DNA from: Streptomyces jeddahensis
Lineage (GTDB): Bacteria; Actinomycetota; Actinomycetes; Streptomycetales; Streptomycetaceae
Reading direction: 5' to 3'
Assembly: GCF_001642995.1 (NCBI RefSeq)
Contig: NZ_LOHS01000077.1
Span: forward strand, 1-52,884
Length of the DNA stretch: 52,884 nucleotides
Part shown: piece by piece, positions 8,860 to 18,479 of the stretch
How the letters are laid out: every line of letters begins with the position of its first letter
Numbering within the stretch: position 1 is the stretch's first letter
The notes under the pieces: generated by a model
What the model was told of the DNA's origin: nothing
What the model saw: only the letters and a program-made list of their open reading frames with translations
Database searches by the model: none
Translations under genes and position numbers: made by a program

Positions 8860-9241
8860 GGACGCGGACGCGCGGGACGGGATGTGGCTGGACGATGAGG
8901 CGGGCCGCTTAGTACGGCCCTACACCGTCAGCGGCGGGCGCACCCGGCCCTCGGCGCACTTCGATCTTCTCACCCTCGTGATGGCCACGGGCAGCAGGCC
9001 CAAGATCTACCTCGGGCCCGACCACGACCAGATCCTCGACCTGTGCCATGCCAACCCCGTCTCGGTGGCCGAGCTGGCCGCCCACATCGGGCAGCCGGCC
9101 GTCATCACGAAAGTCCTGATCAGCGACCTCGCTGAGCACAAGGCGCTCATCACACGGGCGCCGCATGCCATCGAGGCGGCAATCCCAACCGACCGAGAGA
9201 CCCTGGAGGCGGTGCTGCGTGGGCTTCGCAAGCGGCTCTGA
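8846..9241 (+). CDS. cvnC: DUF742 protein CvnC (contains a TTA codon)
   Basis: The DUF742 component of the conservon, a winged-helix-like protein with the family hallmark RLVRPYTVSGGRTRPS near the N-terminus and FDLLTLV. The start is set at ATG 8846, inside the cvnB end; an earlier in-frame ATG at 8807 would give a non-conserved arginine-rich extension. Codon 22 is TTA (8909-8911), inside the conserved RLVRP motif. In Streptomyces TTA is read only by the bldA tRNA, so translation of CvnC, and through overlap CvnD, may be developmentally gated. The 3' end overlaps cvnD by 23 bp. Confidence 0.88.
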   Translation: MRGSEDADARDGMWLDDEAGRLVRPYTVSGGRTRPSAHFDLLTLVMATGSRPKIYLGPDHDQILDLCHANPVSVAELAAHIGQPAVITKVLISDLAEHKALITRAPHAIEAAIPTDRETLEAVLRGLRKRL

Positions 9242-9818
9242 CCCCTTCCCCACAGCGCTGAAGATCCTGATCGCGGGTGGCTTCGGGGTGGGCAAGACCA
9301 CCTTCGTCGGAGCGGTCAGCGAGATCACCCCGCTGAGCACCGAGGAGCTGCTGACCGCCGTCAGCGCGGCGACGGACAGCCTGGACGGCATCGAGGACAA
9401 GTCGACGACGACCGTGGCCATGGACTTCGGCCGCATCACCCTCGAGAACGCCGTCCTCTACCTGTTCGGCACGCCCGGCCAGGAGCGGTTCTGGTTCATG
9501 TGGGACGAGCTGTCGAACGGGGCCCTCGGCGCCGTGGTGCTCGCCGACACCCGCAGGCTCGACCAGTGCTTCGCCGCCGTCGACTACTTCGAGCGCCGCT
9601 CCATACCGTTCGTCGTGGCGGTCAACGAGTGGGACAACGCCTACCGCTACAGCCCCGACGAGGTGCGTGCCGCCCTCGATCTCAAGGCGAACGTGCCCAT
9701 CGTGATGTGCGACGCCCGGATCTCCAGCTCGGGCACCCGCGTGCTCGTCGAACTCGTCCAGCACGTGCTCAGCAGCTCCGTTCCCGCGACGCCGGCGGCG
9801 GAGCCCTACCTGCGCTGA
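9219..9818 (+). CDS. cvnD: conservon small GTPase CvnD
   Basis: MglA-like Ras-superfamily GTPase of 199 residues. The P-loop is GGFGVGKTTF, switch II is FGTPGQERF (the TPGQ form usual for this family) and the base-recognition motif is NEWD, a variant of NKxD. The GTG start at 9219 is preceded by GGAGG; the upstream ATG at 9165 would overlap cvnC much further. It is the output switch of the CvnABCD module. Confidence 0.9.
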   Translation: MGFASGSDPFPTALKILIAGGFGVGKTTFVGAVSEITPLSTEELLTAVSAATDSLDGIEDKSTTTVAMDFGRITLENAVLYLFGTPGQERFWFMWDELSNGALGAVVLADTRRLDQCFAAVDYFERRSIPFVVAVNEWDNAYRYSPDEVRAALDLKANVPIVMCDARISSSGTRVLVELVQHVLSSSVPATPAAEPYLR

Positions 9819-9828
9819 TCCCATCTCA

Positions 9829-9864
9829 GCTCAGCCGAATGCTCAGCCGAACGCTCAGCCGAAT
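9829..9864 (+). repeat. 12-bp tandem repeat, three copies
   Basis: Three head-to-tail copies of gctcagccgaa[t/c] lie at 9829-9840, 9841-9852 and 9853-9864, in the untranslated gap between cvnD and the GAF gene. Function unknown; it may only be slippage-prone DNA. Confidence 0.8.
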
Positions 9865-9887
9865 GACCGCAGTCGAACGGAGTCCCC

Positions 9888-10472
9888 ATGTCGACCACCC
9901 CCGAACCGTACGCCCCCTATGACCCGAGCCACCGGCTCGCCACCCCGCCGGACCCCCAGGCGGCCGCCCGCGCGGCCAGGCTGCGGGAGATCGGGATCGG
10001 TGACGCCCCGGTCCCCGAGTTCGACGATTTCGCCAAGCGGCTGGCCCATATAACGGGTGCCCCCTACGCGATGGTCAACTTCATCGACGAGCACCGCCAG
10101 TACTTCGCCGGGCTCTACTCCCAGGAGCCCGACCAGGCGGGCGTCGAGCTGCCGCAGCAGGACCAGTCCGTCGGCCGGGAGATGCCGAAGGACCACGGCT
10201 GGTGCCCGCACGTCGTCACGCGGCGCAAGGCGATGCCGCTGGGTGACGTCTGCGCCTATCCCCGGTTCGCGGGCAACCCGGTCATCGACAAGCTGGGTGT
10301 CCGCGCGTACCTGGGTACGCCCCTGATCGACACGCGGACGGGCATGACGCTGGGGACGATCTGCGTGGTGGACACGGAGACCCGGGAGTGGGGGCAGGAG
10401 GGCGTGGAGACGATCAAGGCGATGGCGGAGCAACTGGTCCGCCGGATCCACGACATCGAGGACGGCCTCTGA
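9888..10472 (+). CDS. GAF domain protein, fifth gene of the conservon
   Basis: 194-residue soluble protein with one GAF domain: ITGAPYAMVNFIDEHRQYFAGL and CAYPRFAGNPVIDKLGVRAYLGTPLI followed by GMTLGTICVVD, the ordinary GAF core. GAF domains bind small ligands or chromophores; none can be assigned. It sits 69 bp after cvnD on the same strand. In many conservons this fifth position holds a cytochrome P450, so a GAF protein here suggests a different sensory or effector input. Confidence 0.82.
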   Translation: MSTTPEPYAPYDPSHRLATPPDPQAAARAARLREIGIGDAPVPEFDDFAKRLAHITGAPYAMVNFIDEHRQYFAGLYSQEPDQAGVELPQQDQSVGREMPKDHGWCPHVVTRRKAMPLGDVCAYPRFAGNPVIDKLGVRAYLGTPLIDTRTGMTLGTICVVDTETREWGQEGVETIKAMAEQLVRRIHDIEDGL

Positions 10473-10485
10473 GGGAGGCGTGGGC

Positions 10486-10508
10486 GTGCCCTCCTGTGCG
10501 CAGGGCAC
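10486..10508. terminator. hairpin between convergent genes
   Basis: A 7-bp stem (10486-10492 with 10502-10508) with a 9-nt loop lies in the 108-bp gap between the convergent GAF and acyl-CoA dehydrogenase genes. It probably serves both directions. Confidence 0.5.
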
Positions 10509-10580
10509 CCGATCCCGATACGGGAGCCGCGGGCACGGCGCTGTGTCCGTGGCTCCCTGCGTTTCACAGAGTCCTGCGTT

Positions 10581-11819
10581 TTACAGAGCGTGGCCGGCTG
10601 CGGCCAGTTGCTCCTCTGGACGGTGCTCGGCCGGTATGGTCCGCACCAGGTCGGCCAGGCGCTCGGACCACTGCCCCTTGCCTGTGCCGAGGGCCACTTC
10701 GCCCAGCCGCAGCAGCTGGACGTCGGAGGTTCCGGCCGGGGCGTAGATGTGCTGTGCGTCGCGCAGATAGCGCTCGATCGGCCGGTTGGTGAACAGGCCC
10801 GCTGCGGCGTGGATCTCCATGGCGTCGCGGGCGGATTCGATGGCGTACTCGTGGTTGAGGAGTTTGGCGTTCATGAGCTCCGCGTCGCAGGGGAGCCCGC
10901 GGTCCAGCGAGTGCACGGCGTGGTAGGCCGCCAGTCGGGCCGTCATCAGCCGCGACTGGATCCTGCCCAGCTTGAGCTTGACGTTGCCGAGCTCGCCGAG
11001 CGGTTTGCCGTACCGCTCGCGCTCGATGCAGAAGGCGGTCGTCTCTTCGAGGATGGCCTGGTGGATGCCCAGACTGACGGCGGTGAGGTTGGGGCGCCCG
11101 TAGAGGATCGAGGAACTGTAGGCGACCTGGAGGCCCTGGCCTTCCGTGCCGAGCAGGTTGGCCGCCGGAACCCGGCAGTCGTCGAACCTCAGCTCGCCGA
11201 AGGAGAAGCCGTGGAGGCCCATGGCGGGCTGGTGCTCGGCGAGCGAGAAGCCGGGGCGGTGGGACTCGACCAGGAAGGCCGAGAGACCCTTCGACCCGGG
11301 GCCCGTGCGGACGACGACGCCGTGCAGGTCGCCGACGTGCGAGTTGCCGACGAAGACCTTGCGGCCGTTGAGGATGTAGTCGTCGCCGTCGCGGACCGCG
11401 GTGCTGCCCATGCCCAGCACATGGCCGCCCGATTCCGGCTCGGTGACGGCGATCGTCGGCAGGCACTCGCCGGCGGCGATGCGCGGCAGCCAGGTCTGCC
11501 GCTGGACGGCGTTCCCGAAGTGGATGATCTTGGCGGTGCCCAGCTGCGATGCCTGGACCATCGCCCCCATCGCTCCGCTGACGCGCGACAGCTCTTCGAT
11601 GATGATGGTCTTGGCCAGGTGCCCGGCGCCCATTCCGCCGTAGGCCCTGTCTATGGTGACGCCGATCCAGCCTTGACGTGCTATCAGCCGGGACAGCTCG
11701 TGGGAGACGGTGCGCTGTGCCTCCATCTCCTCGATGCGGGGGCGCACTTCGCGTTCGGCGAAGTCACGCACACGCTGTCGTAGATCCTCGTGTCTGTGGG
11801 TGGTGAAGTAGCGTTCCAC
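10581..11819 (-). CDS. acyl-CoA dehydrogenase family protein lacking the usual catalytic Glu
   Basis: 412-residue flavoprotein of the acyl-CoA dehydrogenase fold. The N-terminal helical domain starts near HEDLRQRVRDFAEREVRP. The flavin-binding beta domain has AVTEPESGGHVLG, and the C-terminal domain has the substrate-loop signature CIERERYGKPLGE. The motif that normally supplies the catalytic base (YEGT) reads IYAPAGTSDVQ, so Ala replaces Glu; a base elsewhere, or a non-dehydrogenase role, must be considered. The start is taken as GTG 11819, with GGAGAAGGG five bases upstream; ATG 11933 is in frame but has no good site. No fatty-acid oxidation partners flank it, so the substrate is unknown. 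Confidence 0.8.
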   Translation of the reverse strand: MERYFTTHRHEDLRQRVRDFAEREVRPRIEEMEAQRTVSHELSRLIARQGWIGVTIDRAYGGMGAGHLAKTIIIEELSRVSGAMGAMVQASQLGTAKIIHFGNAVQRQTWLPRIAAGECLPTIAVTEPESGGHVLGMGSTAVRDGDDYILNGRKVFVGNSHVGDLHGVVVRTGPGSKGLSAFLVESHRPGFSLAEHQPAMGLHGFSFGELRFDDCRVPAANLLGTEGQGLQVAYSSSILYGRPNLTAVSLGIHQAILEETTAFCIERERYGKPLGELGNVKLKLGRIQSRLMTARLAAYHAVHSLDRGLPCDAELMNAKLLNHEYAIESARDAMEIHAAAGLFTNRPIERYLRDAQHIYAPAGTSDVQLLRLGEVALGTGKGQWSERLADLVRTIPAEHRPEEQLAAAGHAL

Positions 11820-12369
11820 GACAACCCTTCTCCGCGCTTTTCCCGCGTCCGGTGGGACGGGGATTCCTCCGTCGGGCAGCGGTTCCCCGTCCCCCAGGCT
11901 GCCGACGGGAATATGGTCCACAAGTCGACCCATCACAGCCAAGATCGTTTTTGGACTTTGGCTGAAATCTTGCGTGTTGCATTCTGGCCGCAACTGTGCG
12001 ACGCAGTAGGCGACTTGCTCACATGCTGATACGCGGCGGGGAAAAGCTGCGCGAGGGGAAGCAGAGAGGCCCCCACACGCCACTGTCCTGCCCACGAGGC
12101 AATTGCCCGGCGAGCAGGCAGCCGTGAAGGGCGAGCGGGCAGTCGTGAAGCGCTGGAAACCGGCCACCGGGGCCTGGCCTGACGGGCACAGATGTTTGAC
12201 CGTGCGATTGTCGTGTTTCGGCCGCCCGGAGCACAGACGGGACCCTGGGGAGACGAGGGGCGTTCCCGTCTCCCCCGGGTCCGTCCGGGTCCGTCCGGAT
12301 GCGGCCGCGGTTGCTGCCGGCCGGCGTTGCTGCAGGCCGTCGTTACGGCAGCGTCGCCGCAGGCCGCCG
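11820..12369. other. 550-bp intergenic region without a convincing gene
   Basis: This is upstream DNA of the acyl-CoA dehydrogenase and downstream DNA of the chitinase. It contains a 21-bp tandem duplication at 12109-12150 and imperfect gcaggccg-type repeats just past the chitinase stop. No open frame here has a ribosome binding site and family resemblance. Confidence 0.6.
12109..12150. repeat. 21-bp tandem duplication
   Basis: Two head-to-tail copies of ggcgagc[a/g]ggcag[c/t]cgtgaag (12109-12129, 12130-12150) differ at two positions. They lie in non-coding DNA. Confidence 0.75.
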
Positions 12370-14199
<1,830 letters not shown>

Positions 14200-14504
14200 C
14201 CTGCGCCTCCTCGGGGTGAGGTCCGGTCGTACATGGGGGTTGAACCAGGCCTGCGCCGCCCGTGAGCACGCGTGCACGAGGAACATGCGCGCCCGGGATC
14301 GAGCGCATGTTCATGACATGCTCACCGCAGTGCCGCGAGAATAGAAAGGTCTGGACCAGGGGTCAAGAGGTCTGGACCAGTAGCAGTCCAGAGGCCGCGG
14401 ACCCCGAACTCACCGCGAAGACCGGCTGATTGGGTGAAAACCGGCTCTTTGGGTCGAGTGCTCAGCGGGCACCCGGGAGTTTCAAGCAGGCATCCCGAAG
14501 AGTT
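14200..14504. other. chitinase upstream region
   Basis: This 305-bp gap holds the chitinase 5' untranslated region and promoter (listed separately) and the sequence just downstream of the MFS gene. No further gene is seen. Confidence 0.6.
14338..14379 (-). promoter_or_regulatory. chitinase promoter with paired dre-like repeats
   Basis: On the minus strand two copies of TGGTCCAGACCT (forward 14347-14358 and 14368-14379) flank and overlap a promoter: TTGACC (forward 14361-14366), a 17-bp spacer, then TATTCT (forward 14338-14343). Such repeats are the hallmark of Streptomyces chi promoters and match the DasR-responsive element. The start codon is about 140 bp further on. Confidence 0.88.
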
Positions 14505-16055
14505 TCAGCTGGTGCCGCTGCCGGCCGGAGCGGCCGCCGCCGGCTCCGCCGCGGACCTGGGGCCCTGGCCTTCGGACGCCGGATCCGGGCGGCGCATCAG
14601 CGCCAGTACGATCACGCCGCCCAGCAGGCCGGCGAACGCGGCGAGCAGCAGGGCGTCCTGCAGACCCGCGGCGAAGGCCGCGTGCACGTCGTGGGCGACG
14701 GAGGCACGCTCCTGCGGTGCGGCGCCGGCGATCACGCTCTGCGCCCGCCCGCCGCTCACCGCGCCGGCCGCACGGTCCGGATCCGGCAGGGCGTTCCCGT
14801 CCCGCAGCACCCGCAGCAGACCGGCCTGGAAGACCGCGCCGAGCAGGGCGATGCCGAGGGCGTTGCCCAGCTGCCGGCCCGTGTTGAGGGCTCCGCCCGC
14901 CATGCCGGCGCGCTGCCACTCCACCTGGGCCATCGCTGCGGACGCCATCACCGGGGTGGCGAGGCCGACGCCGATCCCCGTGACGGTGAGGCCCGGCAGC
15001 AGCGTGATCCATGTCGAGTCGGCGCCCAGGAGCGACTGCAGCAGCGCGCCCACGCCGACGAGCAGCAGCCCGCCGCCGATGGTGAGCCGTGGCGAAACCC
15101 CGTGCAGGAAACGCCCGGTGAGCGCGGAGGCGGCGAACGCGGCCACGCTCATCGGCACCAGGGCGAGACCGGCGGCCACGGGTCCCATGCCGCGTACGGA
15201 CTGCAGCCACAGCGACAGGTACGCGAGGCAGGAGTACGCGGCGAGGGCGAGGAGCACTCCGCCGATCATGATCGCGGTGAAGGACCGGTTGCGGAACAGC
15301 GAGAGGTCGAGCATCGGATCGGCTGTGCGCAGCTCGATCAGTACGAAGACGACGGCGGCCACGGCGCTCACCGCGAGCGGCCCGAGCGTCGCCCCGTCGA
15401 GCCAGCCGTGCTCGCCGGCCCGGATCAGCCCGTACGTCAGCGCTCCGGCGGCCAGCGTGAAGGTGGCCAGGCCCGGTAGGTCGATGCGGGCGGCCCGCGG
15501 ATCGCGGGACTCCTGGACGGCGCGCACGGTGACCAGCACCGCGACGACGGTGAGCGGCAGGTTGACGTAGAAGATCCAGCGCCAGCTGAGGTGCTCGGTC
15601 AGCAGTCCGCCGAGCACAGGTCCCGCCGCGGCGGCGGCTCCGCTGACCGCGCCCCACACGCCGAAGGCGACACCCCGGTCGCGGCCCTGGTACGCGCAGC
15701 TGAGCAGGGCCATGGTGGTGGCGAACATGGCGGCCCCGCCGATGCCCTGGACGGCGCGGAACGCGATGAGCGCGCCCGGTCCCGTGGCCAGCGCGCAGGC
15801 CAGCGAGGCGGCGGCGAACAGCACGAGTCCGCCCACGTACACCGCCCGCCGGCCGACGCGGTCGGCGAGCGAGCCCGCCCCGAGGAGCAGGGCGGCCAGG
15901 GCGAGGGCGTAGCCGTCCATCACCCACTGCAGGTCGGCGAAGGTGGTGTCCAGTCCGGCGGCCATGTCGGGCAGGGCGACGGTCACGATCGTGATGTCGA
16001 CGAGCAGCATGAACGCGCCCAAGCACACCGCGATCAGCGGCAGCCACTTGCGCAT
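14505..16055 (-). CDS. DHA2-type MFS drug/proton antiporter
   Basis: 516-residue membrane exporter of the 14-helix DHA2 branch. The first helix contains LGAFMLLVDITIVTVALP (motif D1-like). Motif A is GSLADRVGRR at about residues 63-72, and motif C-like glycine-rich helices follow (AVSGAAAAAGPVLGGLL). The start at ATG 16055 is preceded by GGAGG. It lies between the chitinase and the LPMO on the same strand but has no dre-like repeat of its own, so a link to chitin use is only positional. Substrate unknown; no adjacent TetR-type regulator is present. Confidence 0.88.
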   Translation of the reverse strand: MRKWLPLIAVCLGAFMLLVDITIVTVALPDMAAGLDTTFADLQWVMDGYALALAALLLGAGSLADRVGRRAVYVGGLVLFAAASLACALATGPGALIAFRAVQGIGGAAMFATTMALLSCAYQGRDRGVAFGVWGAVSGAAAAAGPVLGGLLTEHLSWRWIFYVNLPLTVVAVLVTVRAVQESRDPRAARIDLPGLATFTLAAGALTYGLIRAGEHGWLDGATLGPLAVSAVAAVVFVLIELRTADPMLDLSLFRNRSFTAIMIGGVLLALAAYSCLAYLSLWLQSVRGMGPVAAGLALVPMSVAAFAASALTGRFLHGVSPRLTIGGGLLLVGVGALLQSLLGADSTWITLLPGLTVTGIGVGLATPVMASAAMAQVEWQRAGMAGGALNTGRQLGNALGIALLGAVFQAGLLRVLRDGNALPDPDRAAGAVSGGRAQSVIAGAAPQERASVAHDVHAAFAAGLQDALLLAAFAGLLGGVIVLALMRRPDPASEGQGPRSAAEPAAAAPAGSGTS

Positions 16056-16237
16056 CGGAAACCTCCGCGGTCCTCGCTCCGGCACCGTCCGGCCGGATGC
16101 GCGGGGTACCACGGCATCCGATGACGGCTCCCTCCCAATGAAGCCCGTGGGTCGCCGGATTTGCGTGCGGCAGGGCGTGGCACGGCGGAAAAAGGATGAA
16201 AACAGGTCTCTTCGAGTGATACGCCGCCCCTCATGGG

Positions 16238-16281
16238 CCGCACCCCTCCCGGCCTCCGCACCGAGGCCGGGAGGGGTGCGG
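16238..16281. terminator. strong hairpin terminator after the LPMO gene
   Basis: A perfect 19-bp stem (16238-16256 with 16263-16281) and a 6-nt loop lie 20 bp past the LPMO stop codon. Confidence 0.88.
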
Positions 16282-16301
16282 TCTCCGCATTGCCGGAGCT
16301 G

Positions 16302-16901
16302 TCAGAACCGCACGTCCGAGCAGGCGTAGAACGCGTTCGCCGTGTCGGCGATCGTCCACACCGCGAGGATGACGTGGTGACCGGTCTTGCCCGAGGGCAG
16401 CGTGCCCGTGTGCGACAGCGTGGCGGGCGGCTGACCGCTGTAGGGCACGGTCAGGAACGGCGTGGTCTCGAGGGCCGCCCGGGTCAGCGGCTGACTGTCG
16501 TTCCAGCCGTTCTTGGTGATGAAGTACTTGAAGTCGGTCGTGGAGTGCCGCGCCGTGAACTGCCAGCGGAAGGTGTAGCTCTGCCCGCCCGTGACCTGGG
16601 TCGTCGGCCAGGCACCGCCCGAGGGCGTCTTCGGGCTGTCCAGCGCCGCGAAGTTGGTGTGGCCCGCCGAGCAGATCCGCCCGTCCGCGGGACCGGCGGC
16701 CGGGAAGCCCTTGGGCCCCTCGACGCTCTGCGGTTCGTACTGGATGGCGCCGCAGCCGGTCACGGTGCCGTTGGCGCAGAGTTTCTGCCGGCTTATGGGG
16801 AGGTCGGTGTAGCCGTGGCTGCTGGCGCCGCCGGTCGAGAGCACGAGGGCGCCTGTCGTGGTGAGGCCCAGTAAGGCCGCGTATGTCTTCTTGCGTCGCA
16901 T
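16302..16901 (-). CDS. AA10 lytic polysaccharide monooxygenase, chitin-active type
   Basis: 199-residue secreted copper monooxygenase of the CBP21/CHB1 type, without an added carbohydrate-binding module. The signal peptide ends at Ser28 so that the mature protein starts with His29 (HGYTDLPISRQ). With His119 in TARHSTT this forms the copper histidine brace. The C-terminal NAFYACSDVRF supplies the axial aromatic residue. It oxidatively cuts crystalline chitin and would work with the nearby GH18 chitinase. ATG 16901 has AGGAG upstream. Codon 10, in the signal peptide, is TTA (forward 16872-16874), implying bldA dependence. Upstream DNA contains a DasR-type repeat. Confidence 0.93.
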   Translation of the reverse strand: MRRKKTYAALLGLTTTGALVLSTGGASSHGYTDLPISRQKLCANGTVTGCGAIQYEPQSVEGPKGFPAAGPADGRICSAGHTNFAALDSPKTPSGGAWPTTQVTGGQSYTFRWQFTARHSTTDFKYFITKNGWNDSQPLTRAALETTPFLTVPYSGQPPATLSHTGTLPSGKTGHHVILAVWTIADTANAFYACSDVRF

Positions 16902-17037
16902 GCTGTCGCTCCTGGAGAACGTGGGGGTGTTCCGTGAGCACGTGCGCACCGCGGTGGATCCGGGCACGGCCGAACGGCGCCGTCCGCCCGGGTCGGGGCA
17001 GTGGGCGGCACCCGGACATGACGGGACGTCAGGCCGG

Positions 17038-17068
17038 GGTAGACCACTGGCATTTCAGGTCTAGACCA
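17038..17068 (-). promoter_or_regulatory. dre-like repeats upstream of the LPMO gene
   Basis: On the minus strand a near-perfect palindrome TGGTCTAGACCT (forward 17057-17068) is followed 22 bp later by a shortened copy TGGTCTACC (forward 17038-17046). This mirrors the repeat pair of the chitinase promoter and fits the DasR-responsive element. Confidence 0.75.
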
Positions 17069-17163
17069 AGGCCAGATTATGGGTGGCGCTTGAACATGTC
17101 CATACCAATCGCGAGGGAGGGTCGGCGAGGCCCCGCCGCCGTCGTTCGGCGAGGCACTGCCGG

Positions 17164-18468
17164 TCACGCCCCGTCGCCCGCCCGCCCCGTGTAGAACGCC
17201 ACCGTCAGGTCCTTCACCAGGGCCTTGCGCTCGTAGTCGTCCAGTTCGACGAGGCCGCGGGTGGTCAGCCGGGTCACGGTGTCCTCGACCGAGTCGACGA
17301 CCGAGGTGAGCACCGTGTCGCGGTGCTGTGCGTCGAGCGCCGCGATCCGGCGGCGCTGCATCACGGCCGCCACCTCCGGGGCGTACTCGATCCTGACCGG
17401 CTGCACCGAGAACACCTCGATGCCGACCGGTTCGGCGTCCGCCGCGACCTGCCGGGTCAGCGCGTCGGCCACGGCCTCCGTGTCGCGCAGCGTGGACACG
17501 TTCGCGAGGAGGGCCCCGGCGCCGGTGCCGGAGAACGGGGCGTCGGCCGGGCGCTGGGACGCCACCCGGGCCAGCGCCGCCTCGACGCACTCGCGCAGAT
17601 ACTCCTGGTGGTCGTCCACACCGAGCACGGCGCGCGCCGTGTCCTTCACCCGCCACACGACGAGCACGACGACGCGCAGCGCGACCCCGCCCGCGTCGAC
17701 CGCGGGCATCGGCTCGCTGCGCCAGTGCCGCAGCCGTACGTCGACGCGGCGGCGCAGGAGCAGCGGGTTGACCCAGAGCAGGCCGGTACGCCGGACGGTC
17801 CCGCGGTAGCGGCCGAAGAGCGTCAGCGCCCACGCCCGGCCGACCTGACCCCGCGTCAGCCCGCCGAAGCCGAACATCGCGAGCGCACCGGATCCGGCGA
17901 GCACCGCCCACTGCGCCGCTCCGAGCCCCGACCCCGCGTATCCCGGCAGCCCCACCGCCCGCGCCACCAGATCGGGCAGCACGCCCGACCAGCACAGCGA
18001 CGCCAGGCCGCCCGCCGCGCCCACGACCCCGGCGAGCACGCCGGCGGAACCGGGCAACGCCCGCCCGGGCCACTCGGCGAACTCCGGGTCGTCCGCGGAC
18101 GCCGGACGCACCCCCGCCTGCCTCTGAACCCGTCCGGTGGCGCGCGCCGCGGCCCGGCGGACGGCACGCGGCTGCGGCTCCGCCGACGCGCCTCCCCTCT
18201 GCGACCCGCCGGCACGCACGCCGGCCTGCTGCGGACCGCCCGGCCGCGGAGCTGCGCGGCTCACGACGGCGGATCCCAGCGGCACGCCGACTCCGCCCGC
18301 CCCCATGCCCGCTCCCGCTCCGACGCCCGCGGCCACCCCCGCGTCGTCACGGAACAGCAGGTGAACGGGGATCTCGGTGGTGGCCTCGTTCTGGATAAGC
18401 CGCGGCGGCCGGGCCCCGGGCTCCTTAGTCCCCTCCGGCAGGGGGGACCCCGATGTGGTCGTACTCAT
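17164..18468 (-). CDS. SPFH/Band-7 domain membrane protein
   Basis: 434-residue protein with a long Ala/Gly/Arg-rich N-terminal region (about 125 residues), two hydrophobic segments (around residues 133-160 and 175-197) and then an SPFH/Band-7 domain (RTGLLWVNPLLLRRRVDVRLRHW, then VVVLVVWRVKDTARAVLGVDD). SPFH proteins form membrane-associated oligomers that organise membrane patches. ATG 18468 is preceded by GGAGG; an alternative ATG lies five codons upstream. It starts 11 bp after the NlpC/P60 gene, so the two are probably co-transcribed. Confidence 0.85.
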   Translation of the reverse strand: MSTTTSGSPLPEGTKEPGARPPRLIQNEATTEIPVHLLFRDDAGVAAGVGAGAGMGAGGVGVPLGSAVVSRAAPRPGGPQQAGVRAGGSQRGGASAEPQPRAVRRAAARATGRVQRQAGVRPASADDPEFAEWPGRALPGSAGVLAGVVGAAGGLASLCWSGVLPDLVARAVGLPGYAGSGLGAAQWAVLAGSGALAMFGFGGLTRGQVGRAWALTLFGRYRGTVRRTGLLWVNPLLLRRRVDVRLRHWRSEPMPAVDAGGVALRVVVLVVWRVKDTARAVLGVDDHQEYLRECVEAALARVASQRPADAPFSGTGAGALLANVSTLRDTEAVADALTRQVAADAEPVGIEVFSVQPVRIEYAPEVAAVMQRRRIAALDAQHRDTVLTSVVDSVEDTVTRLTTRGLVELDDYERKALVKDLTVAFYTGRAGDGA

Positions 18469-18479
18469 CCGTGCCTCCG

